This document shows, piece after piece, positions 54,323 to 60,895 of a stretch of DNA of 64,000 nucleotides (positions are counted from its first letter, which is position 1; the number at the start of each line of letters is the position of its first letter). The DNA is taken from assembly GCF_000379025.1 (NCBI RefSeq), contig NZ_KB900622.1, forward strand, positions 138,617-202,616, read 5' to 3'. This stretch comes from Orenia marismortui DSM 5156 (GTDB lineage Bacteria > Bacillota > Halanaerobiia > Halobacteroidales > Halobacteroidaceae). The translations under genes and the position numbers were made by a program. Under the pieces are notes generated by a model. That model was not told where the DNA came from and searched no databases. It worked only from the letters and a program-made list of their open reading frames with translations.

Positions 54323-54643
54323 TCACCATCTTTCTTCTGTAATATATTCCTTCTGGCCAGCTCTATACTTCTTAAGCTTCTCTGGATGCTCTTGGTTATG
54401 ACAAGCATTGCAAAGACTAATTAAATTACTCAATACTAAAGCCAATAAAGGGAACTCCCTTAAATGCTTGATGTGATGAACACAATTAGCTTTAGAATAT
54501 CTTCCTTTCTCCTTACACTTTTGGCACTCATAATTATCCCTAATTAATACTTGTTTCCTAACCGCTTGCCAAATTGCACTCTTATAAAACTTTCTTACAT
54601 TACCGGCTTTAATTGCTTTTAATAATTCTTTGGGTAATTGAAT
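54323..54643 (-). CDS. HNH endonuclease (no canonical start codon)
   Basis: 106 aa HNH nuclease, a common partner of terminase in cos phages. WQAVRKQVLIRDNYECQKC (zinc CxxC at 40-43), NCVHHIKHL (HH at 56-57), LCNACHN near 78-83. No ATG, GTG or TTG occurs in frame before codon 67. The frame opens after TAA with ATC ATT; the ATT at 54643 lies 9 nt after GAGG within AGAGGTGAT, so initiation at AUU is inferred. Ends 4 bp before the next ATG. Confidence 0.85.
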   Translation of the reverse strand: MQLPKELLKAIKAGNVRKFYKSAIWQAVRKQVLIRDNYECQKCKEKGRYSKANCVHHIKHLREFPLLALVLSNLISLCNACHNQEHPEKLKKYRAGQKEYITEERW

Positions 54644-54670
54644 GATTTATCACCTCTTGGCCATACTCAA

Positions 54671-54701
54671 AAAATAAAAAACACCCAGCTCTCGCCAAGT
54701 G
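54671..54701 (-). terminator. Terminator-like hairpin in the late leader, before HNH
   Basis: CACCCAGC/GCCAAGTG arms (54682-54689 and 54694-54701) pair with G-U wobbles, then TTTTTTATTTTTT on the minus strand. It lies about 100 nt after the late promoter, so it could be an antitermination point for late transcription. Confidence 0.6.
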
Positions 54702-54796
54702 CTCATTTCCCCTCTCATCTATACTCTTGTATTAAACATGAGCTTATTAACTCATTCCTCTACCCCTACGCTTAACTCTATAGCTCTCATATTAAT

Positions 54797-54802
54797 AGTA
54801 TA
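54797..54802 (-). promoter_or_regulatory. -10 box of the probable late phage promoter
   Basis: TATACT on the minus strand, with no good -35 at 17 nt. Four phased repeats lie 20 nt and further upstream. All packaging, head, tail and lysis genes lie downstream in the same direction. Between here and 54650 no credible gene is seen. Confidence 0.55.
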
Positions 54803-54822
54803 ACACAGATTTTAGAAATTTG

Positions 54823-54862
54823 ACTTCAACATCACTTCAATATTACTTCACTTTTACTTCAA
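54823..54862 (-). promoter_or_regulatory. Four direct repeats with 11-bp period upstream of the late promoter
   Basis: On the plus strand ACTTCA(A) occurs at 54823, 54834, 54845 and 54856 (TTGAAGT on the minus strand), spaced exactly 11 bp, about one helical turn. They fall between the ArpU-like regulator stop and the late -10 box, on one face of the helix. Probable binding array for the phage late activator. Confidence 0.75.
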
Positions 54863-54866
54863 ATGA

Positions 54867-55328
54867 TTAAATTATACTCATTATCTCACCATATAGTAGA
54901 TGTAAACCGTTCTTCTCCAAAATATCTAGCGCCTTAACTCTTCTTCGGTGTAAAGTAGCATCACTGATTGCTAACTCAAATTCTATCTTATCATTTTTGT
55001 ATTTCTTTAAATATTTAAGTTCAATCACCTTTGACATCTCTCCACCAGTCTCTGGATTTTCATTCTTCAGTTCATCTACATCTCCCTGAATTATCTTTCT
55101 TAACTCATCGGCCCTATTAGCTCTCCTAATCAAATCATCATTTCTAATTGCGTTTCTCTCTATTTGTCCCCCTCCATAAGCTACTGCAGATAGTCGACCA
55201 GGTATAACATCAGCTGCTTTATATCCGCTTTTCACACCATCATTAATTGTACAGGCTCTTCTTCTCAATCTTTTGCTTGCCCTCTTAAGCGATCTATAAC
55301 TATATAGTACTCTTTCCACCTGTTCCAC
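54867..55328 (-). CDS. Late-transcription regulator, ArpU/RinA/sigma-like
   Basis: 153 aa basic protein. N-terminal RVLYSYRSLKRASKRLRRRA, a central segment, and a C-terminal region with helix-turn-helix character (AISDATLHRRRVKALDILEK) like sigma region 4. Such ArpU/RinA-type proteins turn on late genes in Firmicute phages and sit just before HNH-terminase, as here. GTG start 9 nt after GGAGG. Phased repeats start 5 bp past its stop. Confidence 0.75.
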   Translation of the reverse strand: MEQVERVLYSYRSLKRASKRLRRRACTINDGVKSGYKAADVIPGRLSAVAYGGGQIERNAIRNDDLIRRANRADELRKIIQGDVDELKNENPETGGEMSKVIELKYLKKYKNDKIEFELAISDATLHRRRVKALDILEKNGLHLLYGEIMSII

Positions 55329-55358
55329 TTTACCCAGCCTCCCTTGATATGTTATAAT
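55329..55358 (+). promoter_or_regulatory. Plus-strand promoter for a small antisense RNA
   Basis: TTTACC (55329-55334), 18 nt, then TATAAT (55353-55358) preceded by TGT, an extended -10. It points against the direction of all neighbouring phage genes. Confidence 0.5.
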
Positions 55359-55364
55359 TAACTT

Positions 55365-55420
55365 AGCTGAATAAATTAATTGAGAGGGCAGGTCCTAGTG
55401 GCTTGTCCTTTTTTTATTTT
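55365..55420 (+). ncRNA. Candidate antisense small RNA (about 56 nt)
   Basis: Downstream of the plus-strand promoter at 55329-55358 and ending in a terminator: GGGCAGG (from 55386) pairs with CTTGTCC (55402-55408, with wobbles), then seven T and ATTTT on the plus strand. No ORF. Its sequence is complementary to any read-through mRNA leader upstream of the late regulator gene and converges on the 3' end of the 55419 gene. Confidence 0.45.
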
Positions 55421-55670
55421 AATAACTAATCCCTTTTGAACTAGTCATCATATTGTTGTATTTTTTCTTCCTGTACAAAAAGTCATCTTCTGCTATAGTT
55501 CTGATATGTTCCTCTCTGGCATTGTAGCTGCATTTGTAGCAATGACCATATTCTTTCTTTAGGTCTATAAGCAATGTTTTGCAATCACATCTAGGACATT
55601 TTACTCTAGCCAACAACTTCATTTCTATACCTTGCAATTCACATATCTGCTTTATAGTTTTTAAATCCAC
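55419..55670 (-). CDS. Phage zinc-ribbon protein
   Basis: 83 aa. Four cysteines as KCPRCDCKTL (near residue 25) and YGHCYKCSYN (near residue 43), a small zinc ribbon, with basic flanks. GTG start behind GGTGAGAA. Perhaps a transcription or DNA-binding accessory; no family recognised beyond the ribbon. Confidence 0.65.
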   Translation of the reverse strand: MDLKTIKQICELQGIEMKLLARVKCPRCDCKTLLIDLKKEYGHCYKCSYNAREEHIRTIAEDDFLYRKKKYNNMMTSSKGISY

Positions 55671-55705
55671 TTCTCACCACTTCCTTTATGGTAATCATAA
55701 TATCA

Positions 55706-55927
55706 CTATCTTTCTGTGATAATATCATAATACTTTAATCTATCATAATGATACCTAACAGCACTTTCAGTCCAATCTAATTCTTCAGCAAGTTCCTGAA
55801 TAGTAGGAGTTCTATAACCTTTTGTACACCAAGAAAATAACACTTCATATAATTTTATATTCTTCTTGGTCAATCCACCACGACTAGCCATGCTATGAGC
55901 TTTCTTGTAATTAATGCTCTGTATCAC
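55706..55927 (-). CDS. Small winged-helix DNA-binding protein
   Basis: 73 aa. A basic N-terminus, then a LexA-like helix-turn-helix TPTIQELAEELDWTESAVRYHYDRLKYYDII (residues 40-70). GTG start 7 nt after GGGG. Next to recU and the zinc-ribbon gene; probably regulates phage gene expression. Confidence 0.7.
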   Translation of the reverse strand: MIQSINYKKAHSMASRGGLTKKNIKLYEVLFSWCTKGYRTPTIQELAEELDWTESAVRYHYDRLKYYDIITER

Positions 55928-55931
55928 AGAA

Positions 55932-56480
55932 TCACCCCTTTATTTCATTAGTGCTTACCAAGTTTCTTTTTAAAGTTCCCAAATAATCAAGCAATATCAT
56001 CCCTTTTCCTTGCTCAATTCTATACTTATCCTTAGCCACTACATCATAAGGAATTGATTTTCTTCCTCCTGACAACATGCCTTGCCAGTATCGATCTAAA
56101 ACTTCATAAGGAAGATAATAAGTTTCATCACGAGTAACAAACTGAACTATCAAAAACCCTATTCCTCCATTTGATACCCAGCTAGTCAAATACAAGTACT
56201 GGTGTTCCTTTACGTTGCTAAGATCAAACCTAGTAGACACTTTGGTTTCTTTGGCATCAAAAGCTATTGGTATACAATCGTAAACGCCAATGTAATCAAC
56301 TGTAGACTTTTTCTCGTAAAAACCATTAGTGATTCTACCGGTTCGGTCATTAATGTTTAATACCTTAACAGGTGTTGCAATCTTCTGCACCAGAGCTAAG
56401 CCCCGACGCAGATATTCTTTATTGGTTAATTCGATCTCTTCTTCTAATTCTTGGCCTCTCCCTCCATAATTAATAGCCAT
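55932..56480 (-). CDS. recU: Holliday junction resolvase RecU-like
   Basis: Resolves recombination intermediates. 182 aa. Motifs: INYGGRGQELEEEIELTNKEY at the N-terminus, KKSTVDYIGVY and IAFDAKET (catalytic Asp/Glu/Lys) near residues 58-80, and YLYLTSWVSNGGIGFLIVQF. Start ATG at 56480, 8 nt after GTAGG; a GTG three codons upstream is less likely. Middle cluster of the phage, with RecT upstream. Confidence 0.88.
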   Translation of the reverse strand: MAINYGGRGQELEEEIELTNKEYLRRGLALVQKIATPVKVLNINDRTGRITNGFYEKKSTVDYIGVYDCIPIAFDAKETKVSTRFDLSNVKEHQYLYLTSWVSNGGIGFLIVQFVTRDETYYLPYEVLDRYWQGMLSGGRKSIPYDVVAKDKYRIEQGKGMILLDYLGTLKRNLVSTNEIKG

Positions 56481-56481
56481 A

Positions 56482-57036
56482 CTATTCACCTACTGCCTTA
56501 AGTGGCAAATTTGGTTGTAACACTGTTGTCTTCATCTTCTCCAAATCTTTTCTCCATGCTCCATACTTTTTGAAGTTACCTGGATTAGCTTGGACCTCAT
56601 AACCATAAATCTTAATATCATAGTCAGATATATTCTGTTGGGCTTCTTCTGCTGCTTTCTGCCCTTTCACCTTCTTGCCATCTGATAACATATAGTAATC
56701 ATCTGCTAATCTTCTAGGAAATCCTGCTGTGCCTTCTTTTTCTTCCAAATGCACAGTCCTTAGTGCATCATCGATTATCGCTTCTCTTATCTTGAGGTCT
56801 TTAGCACTCGTCCAAATATCTTCTGCTACTGTGATAACTAAATCATATCCTATAAAATTTTCTAGTTTACCTGGTATCTTGTTAGGTTCAGCAGCTACTG
56901 TTCTTCCTTTAGAATTTCTAGCCTTATCGATAAACTGATAGGCAATTTTAAGATTTGCTAATTTAGGGAACTCCTCCTTAATCACTTTATCTGCAACCTT
57001 CTTTATCGCTCCATCATCCTTCATGTAATCAGCCAT
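56482..57036 (-). CDS. Putative phage metallopeptidase, zinc motif lost
   Basis: 184 aa. Similar in layout to the putative phage metallopeptidase family: FPKLANLKIAYQFIDKARNSKGRTVAAE, FIGYDLVITVAEDIW, and a C-terminal YDIKIYGYEVQANPGNFKKYGAWRKDLE. The segment where HExxH is expected reads REAIIDDALRTVHLEE, so the first His and the Glu are missing and catalysis is doubtful. ATG after GGAGGAG. Between mazG and recU. Confidence 0.6.
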   Translation of the reverse strand: MADYMKDDGAIKKVADKVIKEEFPKLANLKIAYQFIDKARNSKGRTVAAEPNKIPGKLENFIGYDLVITVAEDIWTSAKDLKIREAIIDDALRTVHLEEKEGTAGFPRRLADDYYMLSDGKKVKGQKAAEEAQQNISDYDIKIYGYEVQANPGNFKKYGAWRKDLEKMKTTVLQPNLPLKAVGE

Positions 57037-57037
57037 A

Positions 57038-57328
57038 TTATATCTCCTCCTCTAATAGTCGTTCTAATCTCTCCAGTTTCTCTGCTTTCTTTTCATCAAT
57101 AAGAACTTCTCCATGACTTCCAAGGTATCCCCTCATTATCTCTCTTAATTGCTCCAACATAATCTCAACATCTGCAGCTTCTTCAATTATATCTGCTGTA
57201 GTTGTTTTGCCCCTTAAATTATGCCTGATTGCTAGTGCTAATTCTAAACATTCTTCTGCAACCATTTTCAGCTGCTCTTCTTTACCCCATTTATCAATTG
57301 CCTTTTGGTATAATTCATTTTTCTCCAA
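57038..57328 (-). CDS. MazG-like nucleotide pyrophosphohydrolase
   Basis: About 96 aa all-helical NTP pyrophosphohydrolase fold. Metal-binding EECLELALAI near residue 32 and EEAADVEIMLEQ near residue 55. Start: TTG at 57328, 8 nt after AAGG, overlapping the upstream small gene; an ATG at 57346 is possible. May hydrolyse dUTP or alarmones in infected cells; substrate unknown. Confidence 0.85.
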   Translation of the reverse strand: MEKNELYQKAIDKWGKEEQLKMVAEECLELALAIRHNLRGKTTTADIIEEAADVEIMLEQLREIMRGYLGSHGEVLIDEKKAEKLERLERLLEEEI

Positions 57329-57461
57329 TTTCTTCACCTTTTTCATGCATGATTTTCATTATATCTACATAACCATATTTTTGTTTCTTCTTTCTTTTTC
57401 GGTACATTACAACTACAAATAATATATTAAACAACAACCATGTCACAATAATCTTTATCAT
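57315..57461 (-). CDS. Small membrane protein (48 aa)
   Basis: ATG at 57461 behind GGGGCGTG. One N-terminal transmembrane helix (IKIIVTWLLFNILFVVVMY), then a very basic RKRKKKQK and a charged tail ending EEIGEK. Overlaps the start of the mazG-like gene by 14 bp. Not recognised. Confidence 0.55.
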   Translation of the reverse strand: MIKIIVTWLLFNILFVVVMYRKRKKKQKYGYVDIMKIMHEKGEEIGEK

Positions 57462-57558
57462 ACTTTCACGCCCCTTTTTTAGTTCGAGCAGCTAGCCACC
57501 ACACTAGCCACTCACATGTGCAAACCTGTTATTCCATACTCACCTATATTTATATTTA

Positions 57559-57610
57559 TATTTGCCACCCAGTCCTCAGGGGAACTTGGGATATGGGTAG
57601 CAAATATAAA
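57559..57610. repeat. Large hairpin upstream of the small membrane gene
   Basis: ATATTTGCCACCCA pairs with TGGGTAGCAAATAT across about 22 nt (one mismatch), in the 186-bp gap between the DnaC-like gene and the 57315 gene. No T-run at its end, so a processing site or regulator target is more likely than a terminator. No ORF is seen in the rest of the gap. Confidence 0.5.
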
Positions 57611-57647
57611 TCGGACAAGTTATGCTGGTTCATATAACTTATAGAAG

Positions 57648-58613
57648 TTATATTGTTTTATTTTTCAACTTTCCTATATTTTGTTGCCTTAATTTAGTTA
57701 TGGCCTCGCCATGTTTCTTTCTCATATCGATCCCACTAATTTGAATTGGATCTCCATTTTTACCTATCAACCTGCTTACATGATCAGGAGCTAATTTCTT
57801 TTCTAGACTATCTAAGCTACAAGTAGAATTGATAATTGTAGGCTTCTTGTTTTCAATTCTGTGATTTATGATAATAAATAATTTATCTATTTCATCAAAT
57901 CCAAATCTTTGAGCATTTAAATTATCGATAACTAGAAGATCTACTTCCTTGGCAGATGTTATCAAATCAGATGTCTTTTTGTCTGGATCATCATAAGTAG
58001 CTTTAATATCATCATAAAACTCTTTAGCAACTACATTAACTACTGTATGATCTTTCTTGAGTAATTCCTGGCTAACAATATGGCTTAATAATGTTTTACC
58101 TCTTCCACATTTGCCAACAAAAGTTAATCCAATTCCTTTGCTTTGATAAAAATCAAAATTATCAACATAGTCCATTGCTGCATACTTAGCTTCTTTCTTG
58201 CCCTTTAGCCATTGAAAATCATCAAAAGTTTTTCCTTCAAATTCTTCTCTTATCTCAGCAGCCTTAATACTATTCTCATACTTCTTTTGTTCCTTTTGCT
58301 TTCTCTCTTTTAATTTCTTCTGCTCTAAACACTTACAATCATCAGCTGTAAATTTATTTCCTTCTTTTTTTACTACTATCTTTTTATCACAGCAAATGTG
58401 ACAACTAAACTGAGTTTTATCAGCATTTCCATTCTGTAGCTCCCAAGCTTGTTTCCATTTGATTTGCTTTATCTTATCTACTGGATCAGAGGTCGTCGAT
58501 TGATACATCGACCTCTTGGAGTTCTGGATCTTCGAGGCATCCTTTACCGTATTCTGATTTATGTTGATTACCTTTTTGGAATCCTCTTGAATTATTTGAG
58601 CTATGCTTTCCAT
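57648..58613 (-). CDS. DnaC/DnaI-like helicase loader ATPase
   Basis: 321 aa. N-terminal region with cysteines (FSCHICCDKK and CKCLEQ, near 68-95) then an AAA+ domain: Walker A FVGKCGRGKTLLSH near residue 166, Walker B VDLLVIDNLN near residue 227. Loads the host replicative helicase at the phage origin. ATG about 9 nt after GGGG. Its first 43 codons overlap the end of the DnaD-like gene by 128 bp in another frame. Confidence 0.88.
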   Translation of the reverse strand: MESIAQIIQEDSKKVININQNTVKDASKIQNSKRSMYQSTTSDPVDKIKQIKWKQAWELQNGNADKTQFSCHICCDKKIVVKKEGNKFTADDCKCLEQKKLKERKQKEQKKYENSIKAAEIREEFEGKTFDDFQWLKGKKEAKYAAMDYVDNFDFYQSKGIGLTFVGKCGRGKTLLSHIVSQELLKKDHTVVNVVAKEFYDDIKATYDDPDKKTSDLITSAKEVDLLVIDNLNAQRFGFDEIDKLFIIINHRIENKKPTIINSTCSLDSLEKKLAPDHVSRLIGKNGDPIQISGIDMRKKHGEAITKLRQQNIGKLKNKTI

Positions 58614-59439
58614 TTACACCATCCCCTCTCTTAGGTCCATCTCTCTCATTTAGATATTTTTTAATCTTCCAGGGCTCATCTAACTCTTTGCTTAGCCAAT
58701 CATTAAGGGTAGTCTGTAGCCACTTAAATCCATTAACATCTCTTTTACCGCCTTCTTCTATGGCCATAATAATAATTTCATCAGTTAGTCCATCTTCAGT
58801 ATAAGAATCTAATAATTCTGCTTGATAAGCACTTAAACATCTTCCAAATACTTTTTCGTACATATCAAAAACTGGATCCTTCTTTTTTTGAGAAATTTCT
58901 TCCTCTTCATGCGTGTGCGTATCTTCTTCTTCATCTTTTACTTTACTACTTACTTTACTACTTACTTTACTTTGTGTACTTTTGTTATCTGAAACTTTAT
59001 CGCTTGGAGAGTTTTTGCTATCAGAAACCCCAGTATACACAATGTTATCTCTATCAACCTTATCTATGACTAGATAATCAAGCTCTATTTCGACTTCTGC
59101 TCTCCTGTAAGTTACATCTATATAATGTTCTTGTATCCTCTTAGAGGTTAATATCTGATATTCAGAATACTTTTCTTGGTCAAATATTCCCCACTTTACA
59201 CAATCATTAATTACATCAATAACTATGTTTTTACTAGCAGAAACCCTATTGCTAAAAAGTATTTGTTCTCTTTCTGTCCACTTATGATAGTAGCCTTTGT
59301 TGCCATAAATTGTTTGAAACATGGATATAAGGATTCCGTAACCTTCCATTCCATATTCAGCTATTATTAAATTTGTTTCATCATCCATAGTGACATCAAG
59401 ACTAAAATAATCAAGGCAACTCTTTTTGGGTCTGGCCAA
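58486..59439 (-). CDS. Phage replication initiator, DUF4373/DnaD-like
   Basis: 317 aa. N-terminal domain (ARPKKSCLDYFSLDVTMDDETNLIIAEYGMEGYGILI) is the Lin1244/Lin1753 (DUF4373) type; a low-complexity acidic linker with Ser/Lys repeats follows (SKVSSKVSSKVKDEEED); then a DnaD-type domain (YEKVFGRCLSAYQAELLDSY; GGKRDVNGFKWLQTTLNDWL). TTG start 7 nt after GGAGG. Binds the phage origin and hands over to the DnaC-like loader next to it. Confidence 0.88.
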   Translation of the reverse strand: MARPKKSCLDYFSLDVTMDDETNLIIAEYGMEGYGILISMFQTIYGNKGYYHKWTEREQILFSNRVSASKNIVIDVINDCVKWGIFDQEKYSEYQILTSKRIQEHYIDVTYRRAEVEIELDYLVIDKVDRDNIVYTGVSDSKNSPSDKVSDNKSTQSKVSSKVSSKVKDEEEDTHTHEEEEISQKKKDPVFDMYEKVFGRCLSAYQAELLDSYTEDGLTDEIIIMAIEEGGKRDVNGFKWLQTTLNDWLSKELDEPWKIKKYLNERDGPKRGDGVNGKHSSNNSRGFQKGNQHKSEYGKGCLEDPELQEVDVSIDDL

Positions 59440-59462
59440 CTCAAACCCTCCTTTCTAACTAA

Positions 59463-60128
59463 TTAATATAATCCTGTGCATGTATTCAAATAATCAAATC
59501 CTTCTGGATCATTAACTACAACTGAACCAGCTGCATACAGATTAAACATAAATCTTTCTATCCCATACAAACTACCTATAAAATCAAAATCCTTAAGACT
59601 AGCACCCTTGATATCAACCCTAAAGATCTCATACTTATCCTCTTCTATTTCTCTTAAAGTAAAATTTAAATCTGGACTATCATACTTTCCTAACTCATGC
59701 AAGTTGATGATAATATCAACATAACCTTTAATGCTGCTATGCTTATAATCAAAATAAATATATTCTATAAAATCCTCGTGTATCTCATCATCTTTTTCTT
59801 CTATATACTTATCTATAATCTCTTGTAATTTTATTTCCTTAGGTGCAGAAGCTAATAATTCTTTTAAATTATTTTTAACCTTTTCTACACCTACTGTAGA
59901 TAATGTGTTATTTACTTCCTTTTCTATAAAATCTAAAATTAATTTATTATAAGCCGGTATCTCCATATCATTTAAATTAATCTTCATTTTTTCTTTTAGT
60001 GTTTCATTTAAATCCTTTTGGAAATCTCCCCAGCTATCAAAGTATTTTTCTATAGCTGTTTCTAATGATTTTTCAATTTTATTTTCAATCAATTCCTCTA
60101 TCTTGCCAGACTCAATAACCTCTTCCAT
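59463..60128 (-). CDS. Hypothetical acidic phage protein (221 aa)
   Basis: 221 aa. N-terminal Lys/Glu-rich helical region (ESGKIEELIENKIEKSLETAIEKYFDSW), then a mixed domain (YVDIIINLHELGKYDSPDLNF; FDFIGSLYGIERFMFNLYAAGSVVVND). Not recognised. No ribosome site directly precedes the ATG at 60128; a GGAGG lies 30 nt upstream and could serve an in-frame non-AUG start. Between the MBL and DnaD-like genes. Confidence 0.6.
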   Translation of the reverse strand: MEEVIESGKIEELIENKIEKSLETAIEKYFDSWGDFQKDLNETLKEKMKINLNDMEIPAYNKLILDFIEKEVNNTLSTVGVEKVKNNLKELLASAPKEIKLQEIIDKYIEEKDDEIHEDFIEYIYFDYKHSSIKGYVDIIINLHELGKYDSPDLNFTLREIEEDKYEIFRVDIKGASLKDFDFIGSLYGIERFMFNLYAAGSVVVNDPEGFDYLNTCTGLY

Positions 60129-60172
60129 CTTGGTATTGACTATCTTTTTTAATATCCATTCATACCCCTCCT

Positions 60173-60895
60173 CTACGCAATATAAACAATTTTGCCCGTC
60201 AATTCTTGGATCTCCCTCTTAAACCTCTCTTCATCACTATTCCTATCACTCAAATGCAGTAAGTGAATCTCTTTAACTTGAGTTAAATCATTAGCTTTCA
60301 AAAATTCTTTAACATTCTCTAAGCTAAAATGGGACTTAAGTAATCGCTTCTTTTGGACTGCTGGAACTCTGCCAGATCTGATATTTTCATTGAGTATATC
60401 TAAAGCATAATTGCACTCAATCATTATATAATTCAGTCCAGGGAAGACACCTTTCAAGTAAAAAGTATCAGTAGCAAATAATAATCTCTCTCCTGTCTCT
60501 TTGCTAAATAATAAAAATCCTAATGGTTCAATTGCATCATGATTGACTGCAAAAGGTTTTATAACCCAACTACCTATAATTAATTGTAAATATCTATCTG
60601 TCAAAACCTCTCTATCAATAATGTTAAACCTATGAGAACCAAACCCATAACTGTCAAATGTACCCTTTGACATATAACAATCTATTCCAGCTCTAGCGAC
60701 ATCAACAGCTGCTTTAATATGATCGCCATGCTCGTGAGTAATCAAGCACCCTTCAACCTCTCCAAGCCTGAACTCTGTACCCTTTCTTATCTCTTTTATT
60801 GATATTCCACACTCCAGGAGCAAGGGAGTGCTACCATCAGTTATATAGTAGCAATTCCCCTTACTTCCAGAGGCTAGTGTAGTTATATCAATCAT
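60173..60895 (-). CDS. MBL-fold metallo-hydrolase (YycJ-like)
   Basis: 240 aa metallo-beta-lactamase fold. Metal site ITHEHGDHIKAA near residues 52-64, later VNHDAIEPLG, FATDTFY and LLHLSDRNSD. Opens with TLASGSKGNCYYI, the YycJ/WalJ-like signature. A nuclease role in phage DNA metabolism is plausible because it sits right after RecT. ATG overlaps the recT stop (TAATG). Confidence 0.85.
   Translation of the reverse strand: MIDITTLASGSKGNCYYITDGSTPLLLECGISIKEIRKGTEFRLGEVEGCLITHEHGDHIKAAVDVARAGIDCYMSKGTFDSYGFGSHRFNIIDREVLTDRYLQLIIGSWVIKPFAVNHDAIEPLGFLLFSKETGERLLFATDTFYLKGVFPGLNYIMIECNYALDILNENIRSGRVPAVQKKRLLKSHFSLENVKEFLKANDLTQVKEIHLLHLSDRNSDEERFKREIQELTGKIVYIA

Noticed and set aside
54702..54796. 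tRNA gene or short peptide between the late promoter and HNH
   Set aside because: No cloverleaf could be drawn; the only ATG frame has 12 codons and no ribosome site.
55382..55420. Terminator for the minus-strand 55419 gene
   Set aside because: The T-run lies on the plus-strand side of the stem; on the minus strand the stem is followed by no T-run.
60125..60172. 14-codon leader ORF before the 59463 gene
   Set aside because: It has a ribosome site, but overlaps the likely start of the larger gene and may only reflect a mis-set start.
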